Part shown: piece by piece, positions 53,763 through 62,977 of the stretch
How positions within the stretch are numbered: position 1 is the stretch's first letter
How the letters are laid out: the number at the start of each line of letters is the position of its first letter
NCBI RefSeq assembly: GCF_003014675.1
Contig: NZ_PYAU01000001.1
Coordinates: forward strand, 2,790,001-2,854,000
DNA length: 64,000 nt
Source of the DNA: Labedella gwakjiensis
GTDB taxonomy: Bacteria; Actinomycetota; Actinomycetes; Actinomycetales; Microbacteriaceae
Direction: 5' to 3'
The notes under the pieces: model-generated
Told to the model about the DNA's origin: nothing
Databases searched by the model: none
Seen by the model: only the letters and a program-made list of their open reading frames with translations
Position numbers and translations under genes: made by a program

Positions 53763-53791
53763 TTGCGTGTTCGAACATTCGAAGATATATT
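53763..53791 (+). promoter_or_regulatory. Promoter of the LysM gene with an embedded LexA half-site
   Basis: TTGCGT (53763-53768), 17 bp, TATATT (53786-53791). The spacer holds TTCGAA-CA-TTCGAA, including the perfect LexA half-site TCGAAC. Repression by LexA is therefore likely but the full 16-bp consensus is not met. Confidence 0.55.
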
Positions 53792-53871
53792 CGGAACAGA
53801 GATTCGCTTCGAGGCCTCCCGGCCGAGGCCCCGAAGCGAACTCGCTTCCTTTCCAGAACAAGGAGAGCACC

Positions 53872-54270
53872 ATGACCGCAATCACCATGAACGCCGTGAG
53901 CAGCACCGCCGCCCGCACCATGGGATCGTCGAGCGCGGCTCCGGCTTCCACAAAGGCCCGCCTCCGCATCACTCGTCGCGGGCGTCTCGTTCTCACCTCG
54001 CTCGTCGTGGGCCCGCTGGTCGCCGTCGGTGTCATCGCCGGTGTGAGCGCCACGTCGGCCATCGCCACCTCATCGAGCTCGGCCGTCGTCGAATTCGACT
54101 ACCTCACGATCAACTCGGGGGAGTCGCTGTGGCAGGTCGCGGAGCGCATCGCTCCCGCGTCCGACCCTCGTGACGTGATCGCCGATATCGTCTCGCTCAA
54201 CCAGATGTCCACGTCGTCGGTCGAGCCCGGACAGCGCATCGCGATTCCCACGGCCTACTCCGCCGGCTGA
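53872..54270 (+). CDS. LysM membrane protein divergent from lexA (SOS cell-division inhibitor-like)
   Basis: This 132-residue protein has a basic N-terminus, one membrane helix (about residues 41-65) and an extracellular LysM domain ([35 protein letters not shown]). The arrangement opposite lexA matches the SOS-induced division suppressors YneA, DivS and ChiZ, which delay septation during DNA damage. Overall sequence identity is low, so the role is inferred from architecture and position. The ATG at 53872 follows AAGGAGAGC. hisC begins 95 bp after its stop with its own promoter. Confidence 0.82.
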   Translation: MTAITMNAVSSTAARTMGSSSAAPASTKARLRITRRGRLVLTSLVVGPLVAVGVIAGVSATSAIATSSSSAVVEFDYLTINSGESLWQVAERIAPASDPRDVIADIVSLNQMSTSSVEPGQRIAIPTAYSAG

Positions 54271-54353
54271 CGCCTCCTGTCTGGCACGTTCCGGTCATTG
54301 ATGGGCGGGGATGGTCGCGGCGGTTCGACTGTCACACGGGTCGGGGCGATCGG

Positions 54354-54359
54354 TAGGCT
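54354..54359 (+). promoter_or_regulatory. -10 element of hisC
   Basis: TAGGCT, six bases, GTG at 54366. Confidence 0.55.
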
Positions 54360-54365
54360 CGTCGG

Positions 54366-55448
54366 GTGACTTCTCTCGATGATCTTCCTGTCCGCGCCGA
54401 TCTGCGCGGCAAGTCGCCCTACGGTGCTCCTCAGAAGGCCGTGCCCGTCGCGCTGAACGTGAACGAGAACACGCATCAGATCCCGGAGAATGTGGCGCGA
54501 GACATCGTGCAGTCCTTGGCCGTTGCCGTTCTGGGCGTGAACAGGTATCCCGATCGCGAGTTCGGGCAGCTTCGCGCATCCCTCGCCTCCTACCTCGGTC
54601 ACGGTCTCACGGGGGATAACCTGTGGGCGGCCAACGGTTCCAACGAGGTGCTGCAGCAGGTCCTGCAGGCGTTCGGTGGTCCCGGTCGATCCCTCCTCGG
54701 ATTCGACCCCACCTATTCGATGTACCCGTTGCTCGCAGACGGCACCGGCACCCGGTGGATCGGCGCACCGCGCGACGCCGACTTCGAGTTGTCGCCGGAG
54801 ACGGCCGTCGCCGCCATCCGTGAGCACGACCCGGACATCGTGTTCCTGTGCTCGCCGAACAACCCCACCGGCACCCCGCTCTCCATCGACACGATCGAGG
54901 CGGTGTACGACGCGGCGCGAGGCATGGTCGTCGTCGACGAGGCCTACGCGGAGTTCGCGCCGGACGGCACACCGAGCGCTCTGACGCTGTTGCCTGGCCG
55001 CGATCGACTCATGGTGTCGCGCACCATGAGCAAGGCGTTCGCGTTCGCGGGGGTGCGCCTCGGGTACCTCGCCGCGGCGCCCGCCGTCACCGATGCACTC
55101 CGCCTCGTCCGTCTGCCGTACCACCTGTCGGCCCTGACCCAGGCGGCGGCCGTCGCGGCTCTCCGGCACAGCGATGAGATGCTCGCCATGGTCGATGACA
55201 TCCGTCAACAGCGTGACCGAATCGTCAGCCGGCTCGGCGAGCTCGGATACCGCCCCTACCGCAGCGAGAGCAACTTCGTTCTCTTCGGAGGTGTCCGTGA
55301 TCCGCACGCCGTGTTCGAGGCTCTGCTCGAGCGGGGGATCCTCGTGAGGGACCTCGCCATCGACGGCTGTCTCCGCGTCTCGGCGGGCACCGAGGCGGAG
55401 ACCACCGCGTTCCTGGACGCCCTCGCCGACGTAGACTCGACGGCATGA
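54366..55448 (+). CDS. hisC: Histidinol-phosphate aminotransferase
   Basis: This 360-residue fold-type I PLP enzyme carries the PLP lysine in [17 protein letters not shown] (near residue 223), the Asn-Pro motif in [10 protein letters not shown] and the Asp in [10 protein letters not shown]. It transaminates imidazole-acetol phosphate in histidine synthesis. The family also contains aromatic aminotransferases, but the his operon context settles it. The stop overlaps the hisB ATG. hisD, which often precedes hisC in actinobacteria, is not present here. Confidence 0.95.
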   Translation: MTSLDDLPVRADLRGKSPYGAPQKAVPVALNVNENTHQIPENVARDIVQSLAVAVLGVNRYPDREFGQLRASLASYLGHGLTGDNLWAANGSNEVLQQVLQAFGGPGRSLLGFDPTYSMYPLLADGTGTRWIGAPRDADFELSPETAVAAIREHDPDIVFLCSPNNPTGTPLSIDTIEAVYDAARGMVVVDEAYAEFAPDGTPSALTLLPGRDRLMVSRTMSKAFAFAGVRLGYLAAAPAVTDALRLVRLPYHLSALTQAAAVAALRHSDEMLAMVDDIRQQRDRIVSRLGELGYRPYRSESNFVLFGGVRDPHAVFEALLERGILVRDLAIDGCLRVSAGTEAETTAFLDALADVDSTA

Positions 55449-56053
55449 GCACCGGCAACCGCGTCGCCCACATCCAGCGTGCGACCTCGGAATCCTCCAT
55501 CGACCTGCGCCTCGACCTCGACGGCACGGGTGCGAGCGAGATCCACACGAGTGTTCCGTTCTTCGACCACATGCTCACGGCGTTCGCCAAGCACTCCCTG
55601 ACCGATCTCACCGTCACGGCGTCGGGCGACACCGACATCGACGTCCACCACACCGTCGAGGACACCGGCATCGTGCTCGGTCAGGCCATCCGCGAGGCGC
55701 TCGGCACGAAGGAGGGCATCTCCCGATACGGGGACGCCCACGTTCCACTCGACGATGCGCTTGCGCGCGCTGTGGTGGACATCTCTGGTCGCCCCTATCT
55801 CGTGCACGACGGGGAGCCGGCCGGGTTCGAGTTCCACCTCATCGGCGGACACTTCACGGGATCGATGATCCGCCACGTCTTCGAGGCCATCGCCTTCAAC
55901 GCCGGACTGACGGTACACGTTTCGGTCCTCGCGGGCCGCGACCCCCACCACATCGCCGAGGCGGAGTTCAAGGCGTTCGCTCGCGCGTTCCGCCAGGCCA
56001 AGGCCCTCGATCCGCTCGTGCTCGGCATTCCGTCCACGAAGGGCGCGCTGTGA
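55445..56053 (+). CDS. hisB: Imidazoleglycerol-phosphate dehydratase
   Basis: This 202-residue manganese-dependent dehydratase has the metal-binding motifs [24 protein letters not shown] and [18 protein letters not shown]. It is the monofunctional form; the phosphatase half found in enterobacteria is absent. It overlaps hisC (4 nt) and hisH (4 nt). Confidence 0.97.
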   Translation: MSTGNRVAHIQRATSESSIDLRLDLDGTGASEIHTSVPFFDHMLTAFAKHSLTDLTVTASGDTDIDVHHTVEDTGIVLGQAIREALGTKEGISRYGDAHVPLDDALARAVVDISGRPYLVHDGEPAGFEFHLIGGHFTGSMIRHVFEAIAFNAGLTVHVSVLAGRDPHHIAEAEFKAFARAFRQAKALDPLVLGIPSTKGAL

Positions 56054-56688
56054 GCGGCAGTCGACCGCGGGTCGTCGTCCTCGACTACGGATCGGGCAAC
56101 GTCCACTCGGCCGTGAAGGCGCTCGAGCGCGCGGGCGCCGACGTCGAGCTGACGGCGGATCGCAAGGCGGCGCTCGAGGCCGACGGTCTTCTCGTGCCCG
56201 GCGTGGGGGCGTTCGCCGCGGTCATGGAGTCGCTCACGTCTGCCCGTGGCGGCGAGGTCGTCGACAAGCGACTGGCGGGAGGCCGCCCGGTGCTCGGGAT
56301 CTGCGTCGGCATGCAGGTCATGTTCGACCGCGGGGTCGAGCGGGGTCTCGAGGCCGACGGCCTGGGCGAATGGCCGGGTACCGTGACCCAGCTCGACGCT
56401 CCCGTCCTGCCGCACATGGGGTGGAACACCGTCGAACCGGACGCAGGAAGCACGCTCTTCGACGGCATCGAGGACGAACGCTTCTATTTCGTGCACTCAT
56501 ACGCGGCGTCGGACTGGACCCTCACCGTCGACCCGCCGTTCCCGCAGCCCCACCTCACCTGGGCGACACACGGCCAGCGATTCCTCGCTGCCGTCGAGAA
56601 CGGACCGCTCACCGCGACGCAGTTCCACCCGGAGAAGTCCGGCGACGCCGGCATCCGCCTCTTGTCCAATTGGCTCGGGTCGCTCTGA
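56050..56688 (+). CDS. hisH: Imidazole glycerol phosphate synthase, glutaminase subunit
   Basis: This 212-residue class I glutamine amidotransferase has the nucleophile in [10 protein letters not shown] (near residue 83) and the His-Glu pair in [13 protein letters not shown]. It delivers ammonia to HisF, which is not in the window. The GTG at 56050 overlaps hisB. The next gene starts 60 bp later with its own GAGGAAAC site. Confidence 0.96.
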   Translation: MSGSRPRVVVLDYGSGNVHSAVKALERAGADVELTADRKAALEADGLLVPGVGAFAAVMESLTSARGGEVVDKRLAGGRPVLGICVGMQVMFDRGVERGLEADGLGEWPGTVTQLDAPVLPHMGWNTVEPDAGSTLFDGIEDERFYFVHSYAASDWTLTVDPPFPQPHLTWATHGQRFLAAVENGPLTATQFHPEKSGDAGIRLLSNWLGSL

Positions 56689-56748
56689 TCTGACTAGGAT
56701 CGTGTGCGGCTTGCGAGCCGCCGTCTCCGACCCGATCGAGGAAACACC

Positions 56749-57495
56749 ATGAGCGAGTTCAACCAGTCCCCTGATCTCGTGCTGCTTCCGGCCGTCGACA
56801 TCGCGGGCGGCAAGGCCGTGCGTCTGACGCAGGGCGAGGCCGGCACCGAGACCAACTACGGCGACCCCGTCGAAGCGGCCGCCGATTGGGCCGGTCAGGG
56901 GGCGGAGTGGATCCACCTCGTGGACCTCGACGCGGCGTTCGGACGGGGACACAACGCCGCGATCATCCGGCGCGTGATCCGGCAGGTCCGTGGCGTGAAC
57001 ATCGAGCTCTCCGGCGGGATCCGCGACGACGCCTCTCTGGAAGCGGCTCTCTCGAGCGGCGCCAAGCGCATCAACCTCGGGACCGCTGCGCTCGAGAACC
57101 CCGAGTGGGCGGCGAACGTGATCGGACAGTACGGCGAGGCGATCGCCGTCGGCCTCGACGTGCGCGGCACGACGCTCGCGGCGCGCGGATGGACGCAGGA
57201 GGGCGGCGACCTCTGGGGAGTGCTCGACCGCCTGGAGCAGGCCGGCTGCGCACGCTACGTCGTCACCGACGTCACGAAGGACGGAACGTTGCGCGGCCCG
57301 AACATCGAGCTGCTCGAGCAGGTCATGGACCGGACCGACCGACCGGTCATCGCGTCGGGCGGAGTCTCGAGCCTCGACGACATCGCCGCTCTGCGGGCCC
57401 TCGTCCCGCAGGGCCTCGAAGGCGCGATCGTTGGCAAGGCGCTCTACGCCGGAGCGTTCACGCTCGCGGAGGCCCTGGATGTCGCGTCCGACTGA
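56749..57495 (+). CDS. priA: Phosphoribosyl isomerase, HisA/PriA dual-function type
   Basis: This 248-residue (beta/alpha)8 enzyme begins [34 protein letters not shown]-like and [16 protein letters not shown] segments carry the catalytic Asp residues. Actinobacteria usually use this single enzyme (PriA) for both histidine and tryptophan synthesis; no separate TrpF is seen here, but that needs the genome. The last 17 nt overlap the SseB-like gene. Confidence 0.93.
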   Translation: MSEFNQSPDLVLLPAVDIAGGKAVRLTQGEAGTETNYGDPVEAAADWAGQGAEWIHLVDLDAAFGRGHNAAIIRRVIRQVRGVNIELSGGIRDDASLEAALSSGAKRINLGTAALENPEWAANVIGQYGEAIAVGLDVRGTTLAARGWTQEGGDLWGVLDRLEQAGCARYVVTDVTKDGTLRGPNIELLEQVMDRTDRPVIASGGVSSLDDIAALRALVPQGLEGAIVGKALYAGAFTLAEALDVASD

Positions 57496-58252
57496 TAAGG
57501 CGGACTCGGCCGGTCGGCCCTGGGCCGAGCGGTCCTTCGGCCACCACGACCAGTCTCACGCGGGCGACGACGGCTCGGCGCCCGCGGATCTGATGGACGT
57601 GCTCGAACGTTTCCGTCGGGGAGGCGCGTCGCACGGCGATGTCGTCGACGTCTTCCGAACGTCGCGTTTTCTCATCCCTCTCGTCGCCGAGGCCGGGGGA
57701 GTGGAGGAGAACGAGCGCGGTCTGCGCGTCGAGAAGACGCAGGAGCTCTCGATCGTCTCCGTAGCGGGACCGGATGGACGGAACGTCCTTCCCGTGTTCA
57801 CCTCGGTCGATGCGATGGGGCGGTGGAACGCGAAGGCGCGCCCCGTCCCGGCCGACGGCACTCGCGTGGCTCTCGCCGCCGCATCGGAGGGCACGGAACT
57901 CGTCGTCATCGACCCGGGAAGCGACACGGAGTTCGCCGTGCGGCGCCCGGCCGTCTGGGCCGTCGCCCAGGGGGAGCCGTGGACGTCGGCCGCAATCGAT
58001 CCCGCCGTCTACGCGGCCTTCGACGCGTCGATCTCGACTGAGCTCGGAGTGATCGCGGTCCGTGTGCGGCACGGCGATCCCGACGCGCGGCTCCAGGGAC
58101 CGGAGGTGCAGGTCGTGCTCGAACTGGTGTCCGGGCTCACGCGCACGGAACTCGATCAGATCCTCGAGCGGCTCGCCCGGCGATGGGCCGCCGACGAGAT
58201 CATCGCGACCCACGTGGATTCGCTGGCCGTGAAGCTCACGGCCAGCGAATGA
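57479..58252 (+). CDS. SseB family protein
   Basis: This 257-residue protein contains an SseB N-terminal domain ([38 protein letters not shown]) and a helical C-terminal part. It is often found after hisA in actinobacteria; the function is unknown. The ATG at 57479 lies inside the priA 3' end in another frame, a 17-nt overlap that implies coupled translation. Confidence 0.83.
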   Translation: MSRPTDKADSAGRPWAERSFGHHDQSHAGDDGSAPADLMDVLERFRRGGASHGDVVDVFRTSRFLIPLVAEAGGVEENERGLRVEKTQELSIVSVAGPDGRNVLPVFTSVDAMGRWNAKARPVPADGTRVALAAASEGTELVVIDPGSDTEFAVRRPAVWAVAQGEPWTSAAIDPAVYAAFDASISTELGVIAVRVRHGDPDARLQGPEVQVVLELVSGLTRTELDQILERLARRWAADEIIATHVDSLAVKLTASE

Positions 58253-58269
58253 GCGACGGGTTCCGTCGC
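58253..58269. terminator. Terminator between the SseB-like and DUF1844 genes
   Basis: GCGACGG-GTT-CCGTCGC, a perfect 7-bp stem between convergent genes. Confidence 0.7.
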
Positions 58270-58270
58270 C

Positions 58271-58681
58271 TCAGTTGACCGGACCGGTCCACTTCTCACC
58301 GGGACCCTGTCCGATGGGGTCGGGCATGCTCGAGGCCTCGCGGAAGGCGAGCTGCAGCGAGCGGAGGCCGTCGCGCAGGCTGCGGGCGTGCATGTCGCTC
58401 ACCTCGGGGGCGGCGGCCGTGATGAGTCCGGCGAGGGCGTTGATGAGTTTGCGCGCCTCATCGAGGTCCTGCTGGGTCTCGGGGTCGTCGGCGAGTCCGC
58501 ACTTGACGGCCGCCGCACTCATGAGGTGCACCGCCGTCGTGGTGATCACCTCGACGGCCGCTACATCCGCGATGTCGCGGGTCACGTCCGCGACGGTCGT
58601 CTCGGACGTCTCGTCCTCGAATCGGAACGACTCGCCGCCGTTGGATGCGCTCATGCTCGACGCATTGCCGTTAGTGCTCAC
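58271..58681 (-). CDS. DUF1844 protein
   Basis: This 136-residue protein has the DUF1844 core EVITTTAVHLMSAAAVKCGL and the DLDEARKLINALAGLITAA helix. It is a small, mostly helical actinobacterial/bacterial family without known function, often adjacent to infC. The GTG at 58681 lies five bases after an AGAGGA ribosome site. It is divergent from the infC leader. Confidence 0.88.
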   Translation of the reverse strand: MSTNGNASSMSASNGGESFRFEDETSETTVADVTRDIADVAAVEVITTTAVHLMSAAAVKCGLADDPETQQDLDEARKLINALAGLITAAAPEVSDMHARSLRDGLRSLQLAFREASSMPDPIGQGPGEKWTGPVN

Positions 58682-58694
58682 TGAATTCCTCTGC

Positions 58695-58700
58695 TAGACT
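58695..58700 (+). promoter_or_regulatory. Extended -10 of the infC-rpmI-rplT operon
   Basis: TGC precedes TAGACT. Transcription would start near 58707, giving a leader of about 290 nt before infC. Confidence 0.55.
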
Positions 58701-58997
58701 GCTTCGGGCTCCGGGACCTTCATATCCCGGTACGAAAGTGGATGAATATCCCACCCGCGCTTGACCGATTACAGGTTACCGGGTCGTTGCACTCCGCCGG
58801 TTCGGGCGGCTCCTCCGGGAGCAGGATGAACAGGTAGAACACCAGTAGGGAATCCGTGGTTCACATCACGGGGACTGTGCGGTTCGGGTGCGGTGCCGAA
58901 CACGACGTGTCGTGTTCGTGGTGTGCTTCTCCTCCTTTCGCCTCGCCGGATGACCGTCCGGCTGAGTGGCCGGAAGTCTCTAGAAGAGGAGCCACGC
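58701..58997 (+). promoter_or_regulatory. Structured infC leader
   Basis: About 297 nt without a gene. It contains CCGGGA/TCCCGG (58711-58716 with 58725-58730) and a perfect 10-bp stem CGAACACGAC/GTCGTGTTCG (58897-58918). A TCCGGC at 58957-58962 can pair either with GCCGGA at 58945-58950 or with GCCGGA at 58969-58974, so two stems exclude each other. CTCCTC in the C/T-rich run at 58926-58940 is complementary to the GAGGAG of the infC ribosome site. Attenuation or L20/IF3 feedback is possible. Confidence 0.55.
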
Positions 58998-59582
58998 ATC
59001 AGCGATCCCCGTACCAATGACCGTATCCGCGTCCCCGAAGTCCGTCTCGTTGGCCCGAGCGGAGAGCAGGTGGGCGTCGTGAAGATCGAGGTCGCCCTGC
59101 GTCTCGCGCAGGAAGCCGACCTGGATCTCGTCGAGGTCGCACCCAACTCGAAGCCGCCGGTGGCCAAGATCATGGATTACGGCAAGTTCAAGTACGAGGC
59201 TGCGCAGAAGGCCAAGGAGGCCCGGCGCAACCAGGCGAACACGATCCTCAAAGAAGTTCGGTTCCGCCTCAAGATCGACAGCCACGACTACGAGACCAAG
59301 CGCAAGCGCGCCGAGGGCTTCCTCAAGGACGGCGACAAGGTGAAGGCCATGATCCTGTTCCGAGGCCGTGAGCAGTCGCGCCCGGAGCTGGGTGTGCGTC
59401 TCCTCCAGAAGTTCGCGGAAGACGTGGCCGAGCTCGGCACGGTCGAGTCGAACCCCACGATCGACGGACGCAACATGGTGATGATCATCGGTCCGCTCAA
59501 GAACAAGTCGGAGGCCAAAGCAGAGGCCAACGCACAACGTGCCGCGATCAAGGCGGCAAAGCAGGAGGAAAAGAATGCCTAA
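58998..59582 (+). CDS. infC: Translation initiation factor IF-3, apparent AUC start
   Basis: This is about 194 residues when started at ATC (58998): [20 protein letters not shown] is the conserved actinobacterial N-terminus. The N domain, lysine-rich linker and C domain ([19 protein letters not shown]) are normal. AGAGGAG lies seven bases before the ATC. The nearest in-frame ATG (58950) would place that ribosome site inside the coding region and has no site of its own. IF3 genes elsewhere use AUU or AUC to autoregulate, so the rare start is plausible. IF3 dissociates ribosomes and checks initiation. Confidence 0.9.
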   Translation: MSDPRTNDRIRVPEVRLVGPSGEQVGVVKIEVALRLAQEADLDLVEVAPNSKPPVAKIMDYGKFKYEAAQKAKEARRNQANTILKEVRFRLKIDSHDYETKRKRAEGFLKDGDKVKAMILFRGREQSRPELGVRLLQKFAEDVAELGTVESNPTIDGRNMVMIIGPLKNKSEAKAEANAQRAAIKAAKQEEKNA

Positions 59583-59769
59583 GCAGAAGACTCACTCCGG
59601 TGCCAAGAAGCGATTCAAGGTCACCGGCAGCGGCAAGATCATGAAGCAGCAGGCGGGCATGCGCCACAATCTCGAGGTCAAGTCGGGCAAGCGCAAGCGC
59701 AGCCTGAACAAGGACGAGGTCGTCGCCCCCCAGGACCGCAAGGTCATCAAGAAGCTCCTCGGCATCTGA
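59575..59769 (+). CDS. rpmI: 50S ribosomal protein L35
   Basis: This 64-residue protein begins [15 protein letters not shown] and continues [16 protein letters not shown], matching L35 at its usual length. The ATG overlaps the end of infC by 8 nt and follows GGAGGAAAAG. Part of the classic infC-rpmI-rplT operon. Confidence 0.97.
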   Translation: MPKQKTHSGAKKRFKVTGSGKIMKQQAGMRHNLEVKSGKRKRSLNKDEVVAPQDRKVIKKLLGI

Positions 59770-59801
59770 TCCGCCGACACGAACGCAAGGAATACTGAGA
59801 A

Positions 59802-60194
59802 ATGGCAAGAGTAAAGAGGGCGGTCAACGCCCACAAGAAGCGTCGCGTCATCCTCGAGCGCGCCGAGGGTTACCGCGGCCAGCGTTCGCGCCTGTACCGC
59901 AAGGCCAAGGAGCAGGTCACCCACTCCCTGGTCTACTCGTACCGTGACCGTCGTGCCCGCAAGGGTGACTTCCGTCGCCTCTGGATCCAGCGCATCAACG
60001 CTGCGTCCCGTGCCAACGGCCTGACCTACAACCGGTTCATCCAGGGCCTCGGCCTGGCCGGCATCGAGGTCGACCGTCGCATCCTCGCCGAGCTCGCCGT
60101 GAACGAGCCCGCCACCTTCGCCGCTCTCGTGAAGAGCGCCAAGGCCGCGCTGCCCGCCGACACCTCGGCGCCGCGCAGCGAGAACGCCGCGTAA
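59802..60194 (+). CDS. rplT: 50S ribosomal protein L20
   Basis: This 130-residue protein begins [15 protein letters not shown] and has [19 protein letters not shown] and [20 protein letters not shown], as in all L20. It assembles early on 23S rRNA and in several bacteria also represses this operon by binding its leader. The ATG at 59802 lies 32 bp after rpmI. A terminator follows. Confidence 0.97.
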   Translation: MARVKRAVNAHKKRRVILERAEGYRGQRSRLYRKAKEQVTHSLVYSYRDRRARKGDFRRLWIQRINAASRANGLTYNRFIQGLGLAGIEVDRRILAELAVNEPATFAALVKSAKAALPADTSAPRSENAA

Positions 60195-60216
60195 GCAGCG
60201 TCTACACGATCGAACA

Positions 60217-60246
60217 GAACCGGCCGGGGGAGACCCCGGCCGGTTC
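60217..60246 (+). terminator. Terminator of infC-rpmI-rplT
   Basis: Perfect 13-nt arms GAACCGGCCGGGG/CCCCGGCCGGTTC with loop GAGA. Confidence 0.9.
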
Positions 60247-60315
60247 CGTCGTTTCCGCCTCTGGTTTTCCCGCTCCGACCGGGCCTGTCGCCGTTTGTCG
60301 CATGGGCTCCGCGCG

Positions 60316-60321
60316 TAGACT
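60316..60321 (+). promoter_or_regulatory. -10 element of the SpoU methyltransferase gene
   Basis: TAGACT, six bases, GTG at 60328. Confidence 0.6.
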
Positions 60322-60327
60322 CGTGAT

Positions 60328-61128
60328 GTGATCGACAACCCGCGTTCTCCGCGCATCCGTGCCGTCGCCAAGCTCTCGAAGCGTGCGGCCCGTCAGGAGA
60401 CCGGACTCTTCCTGCTCGAGGGTCCGCAGGCCGTCGGAGAAGCCCTCACGTGGCGCCCCGAGCTTCTCCTCGAACTCTTCGCCACCCCGACGGCGCTCGA
60501 GCGCTATGCCGATGTGGCGGCCGCTGCCGAGAAGGCGGGCCTCGAGGTGGAGTTCGTGACCGAGGACGTCATCGCCTCCCTCGCCGACACCGTCACACCG
60601 CAGGGTGTCATCGCGGTCTGCCGGCAGTTCCCCACAGCGCTCAAGGACGTCTTCGCCGAGCCGCCGCGGCTGCTCGCGATCCTCGAGGAGGTCCGCGACC
60701 CGGGCAACCTGGGCACGATCATCCGCGCGGCCGATTCCGCCGGAGCCGACGCCGTCGTGCTCACAGGCCGTTCGGTGGACCTCTACAACCCGAAGGTCGT
60801 CCGCTCGACGACCGGTTCGATCTTCCACCTGCCGGTCTCGGTCGACGCCGATCTGTCCGACGTGGTCGGACGCGCGCGCTCGTCCGGGATGCGGGTGCTG
60901 GCCGCCGACGTGAAAGGCGAGAGCCTCCTCGACGTCCGACGCGACGGTGTGCTCGGTGACCCGACCGCTTGGGTGTTCGGAAACGAGGCGCGCGGCCTCG
61001 AGGACGAGATGCTGGGCCTTGCCGACCGCGCCGTGACGGTGCCGATCTTCGGTCACGCGGAGTCGATGAATCTCGCGACAGCTGCTTCCGTGTGCCTCTA
61101 CGAGAGCGCCTTCGCGCAGCGCTCCTGA
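60328..61128 (+). CDS. SpoU/TrmH family RNA methyltransferase
   Basis: This 266-residue SPOUT enzyme has an N-terminal substrate-binding domain ([13 protein letters not shown]) and the knotted SPOUT core with motif 1 [21 protein letters not shown], motif 2 [10 protein letters not shown] and motif 3 [21 protein letters not shown]. Relatives 2'-O-methylate 23S rRNA (RlmB, TsnR). The target is not settled. It sits between rplT and gluA, the place where actinobacteria usually have such a gene before pheS. Confidence 0.9.
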   Translation: MIDNPRSPRIRAVAKLSKRAARQETGLFLLEGPQAVGEALTWRPELLLELFATPTALERYADVAAAAEKAGLEVEFVTEDVIASLADTVTPQGVIAVCRQFPTALKDVFAEPPRLLAILEEVRDPGNLGTIIRAADSAGADAVVLTGRSVDLYNPKVVRSTTGSIFHLPVSVDADLSDVVGRARSSGMRVLAADVKGESLLDVRRDGVLGDPTAWVFGNEARGLEDEMLGLADRAVTVPIFGHAESMNLATAASVCLYESAFAQRS

Positions 61129-61208
61129 CCCGTCGTCCACAGGCCCCCGAGGTGGTCACAAGTGGGTAACGGCGACTCCCCGTCACACGGAGGTAACACT
61201 GCCTCACC

Positions 61209-61214
61209 TACCGT
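61209..61214 (+). promoter_or_regulatory. -10 element of gluA
   Basis: TACCGT, six bases, ATG at 61221. GGAGG lies within the six bases, so leaderless and led readings are both possible. Confidence 0.4.
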
Positions 61215-61220
61215 GGAGGC

Positions 61221-62009
61221 ATGGAGCACAACATTCTGCCCGAAACGACGTCTGTTCCGGTGGCCAAGCTGGGTGAACCGCTCGTCGTCATCGAGGGTGT
61301 CAACAAGCACTACGGAGAGCTCCACGTCCTGAAGGACATCACCACCACCGTCGCCCGCGGCGAGGTCGTCGTGGTGATCGGGCCGAGTGGTTCCGGCAAG
61401 TCGACGCTCTGTCGAGCGATCAACCGCCTCGAGACCATCGACTCCGGCACGATCACGATCGACGGCGACCGCCTCCCGGAAGAAGGCGCCGCGCTCGCGA
61501 AGCTGCGGGCCGACGTGGGCATGGTGTTCCAGTCGTTCAACCTCTTCGCGCACAAGACCGTCCTCGAGAACGTCACGCTGGCACCGATCAAGGTGAAGAA
61601 GATGTCCAAGAAGGACGCGAACGAGCGGGCGATGGCGCTCCTCGAGCGCGTCGGGGTCGCCAACCAGGCCAACAAGATGCCGGCCCAGCTGTCGGGTGGC
61701 CAGCAGCAGCGTGTGGCGATCGCCCGCTCGCTGGCGATGAGTCCCAAGCTCATCCTCATGGACGAGCCCACGAGCGCGCTCGACCCCGAGATGATCAACG
61801 AGGTCCTCGACGTCATGGTCGGCCTCGCCAAGGAGGGCATGACGATGATCGTCGTCACCCACGAGATGGGCTTCGCACGCAAGGCCGCCGACCGCGTGCT
61901 CTTCATGGCCGAGGGGCAGCTCGTCGAGCAGGCCACGCCCGAGCAGTTCTTCTCCAACCCCCAGTCGGATCGCGCCAAGGACTTCCTCTCGAAGATCCTG
62001 AATCACTGA
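61221..62009 (+). CDS. gluA: Glutamate ABC transporter ATP-binding protein
   Basis: This 262-residue ATPase of the polar amino acid uptake family has Walker A GPSGSGKST (near 54-62), Q-loop VGMVFQSFNLFAHKTVLEN, signature [15 protein letters not shown] near 158 and Walker B LILMDEPTSALD. Neighbouring substrate-binding and permease genes give the GluABCD layout known from corynebacteria. The first 20 residues are an extra N-terminal stretch. Confidence 0.92.
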   Translation: MEHNILPETTSVPVAKLGEPLVVIEGVNKHYGELHVLKDITTTVARGEVVVVIGPSGSGKSTLCRAINRLETIDSGTITIDGDRLPEEGAALAKLRADVGMVFQSFNLFAHKTVLENVTLAPIKVKKMSKKDANERAMALLERVGVANQANKMPAQLSGGQQQRVAIARSLAMSPKLILMDEPTSALDPEMINEVLDVMVGLAKEGMTMIVVTHEMGFARKAADRVLFMAEGQLVEQATPEQFFSNPQSDRAKDFLSKILNH

Positions 62010-62092
62010 CGTTCGACCGGCTCCCGAGACCTCGTCGCGCAAGCGACAGGAAACACAGCAGCAGTACAACGAAGAAGAGGGATATCCAACAT

Positions 62093-62968
62093 ATGATGCG
62101 CAAAAAGCTCTCCCTGGTCGCCATCGCGGCCGCCGGTGCGCTCGCGCTCGCCGCCTGTGGCGGATCGAGCAGCGACACCGACAACCCCGGCGCCGCCGTC
62201 GAGGAGTCGCCCGAGTTCGAGGCCGGCACCACGATGGCCGAGCTCGCTGAGGCCGGCTCCATCACCATCGGAACGAAGTTCGACCAGCCGCTCTTCGGTC
62301 TCGTCGGACCGGACGGTACGCCCGTCGGCTTCGACGTCGAGATCGGCAAGATCATCGCCGCGAAGCTCGGCATCTCCGCCGAGAACATCGAGTGGGAGGA
62401 GACGGTCTCCGCGAACCGCGAGCCGTTCATCGAGAACGGTCAGGTCGACATCGTCATCGCGACGTACACGATCAACGACGAGCGCAAGGAAGTCATCTCC
62501 TTCGCCGGTCCGTACTACGAGGCCGGTCAGTCGATCCTGACGCTCGCGGACAACGAGGACATCGAGAGCGAGGACGACCTCGTCGGCCAGCCGGTGTGCT
62601 CGGTCTCCGGTTCCACGCCGGCCGACAACCTCACCGAGCTCGGTGCCGAGGTCGTGCTGACCGACACCTACGCCAACTGCCTCGAGCCGCTGCGCACGGG
62701 TCAGGTCGTCGCCGTGAGCACCGACAACGTCATCCTGGCCGGCCTCGCCGCCCAGAACGAGGGCGAGTTCAAGGTCGTCGGCGAGCCCTTCACGCAGGAG
62801 CCCTACGGCATCGGCCTCGCGAAGGACGACGTCGAGTTCCGCGACTGGATCAACGACGTGATCGAGGAGTCCTACGAGGACGGCTCGTACGAGCAGGCCT
62901 GGGAGGACACCGCCGGAACGGTGCTTCCGTACGTCGACCCGCCCGCGGTCGACCGTTACGAGGACTGA
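62093..62968 (+). CDS. gluB: Glutamate ABC transporter substrate-binding lipoprotein
   Basis: This 291-residue SBP_bac_3 protein has a signal peptide and lipobox LALAACGG (Cys 22 from the first ATG). The ligand-binding domain contains GTKFDQPLFGLVGPDGTPVGFDVEIGK, split over two lobes, with FIENGQVDIVIATYTINDERK. Two ATGs (62093 and 62096) are adjacent. It binds glutamate outside the membrane for the gluCD permease. A strong hairpin follows its stop. Confidence 0.94.
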   Translation: MMRKKLSLVAIAAAGALALAACGGSSSDTDNPGAAVEESPEFEAGTTMAELAEAGSITIGTKFDQPLFGLVGPDGTPVGFDVEIGKIIAAKLGISAENIEWEETVSANREPFIENGQVDIVIATYTINDERKEVISFAGPYYEAGQSILTLADNEDIESEDDLVGQPVCSVSGSTPADNLTELGAEVVLTDTYANCLEPLRTGQVVAVSTDNVILAGLAAQNEGEFKVVGEPFTQEPYGIGLAKDDVEFRDWINDVIEESYEDGSYEQAWEDTAGTVLPYVDPPAVDRYED

Positions 62969-62977
62969 CCCGATGAC

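Noticed and set aside
58893-58997. Extended infC reading frame from a GTG at 58893 with a VLLLL stretch as a leader peptide
   Set aside because: It runs in frame into infC without a stop and lacks a ribosome site, so it is not an attenuator peptide. The conserved protein begins at the ATC.
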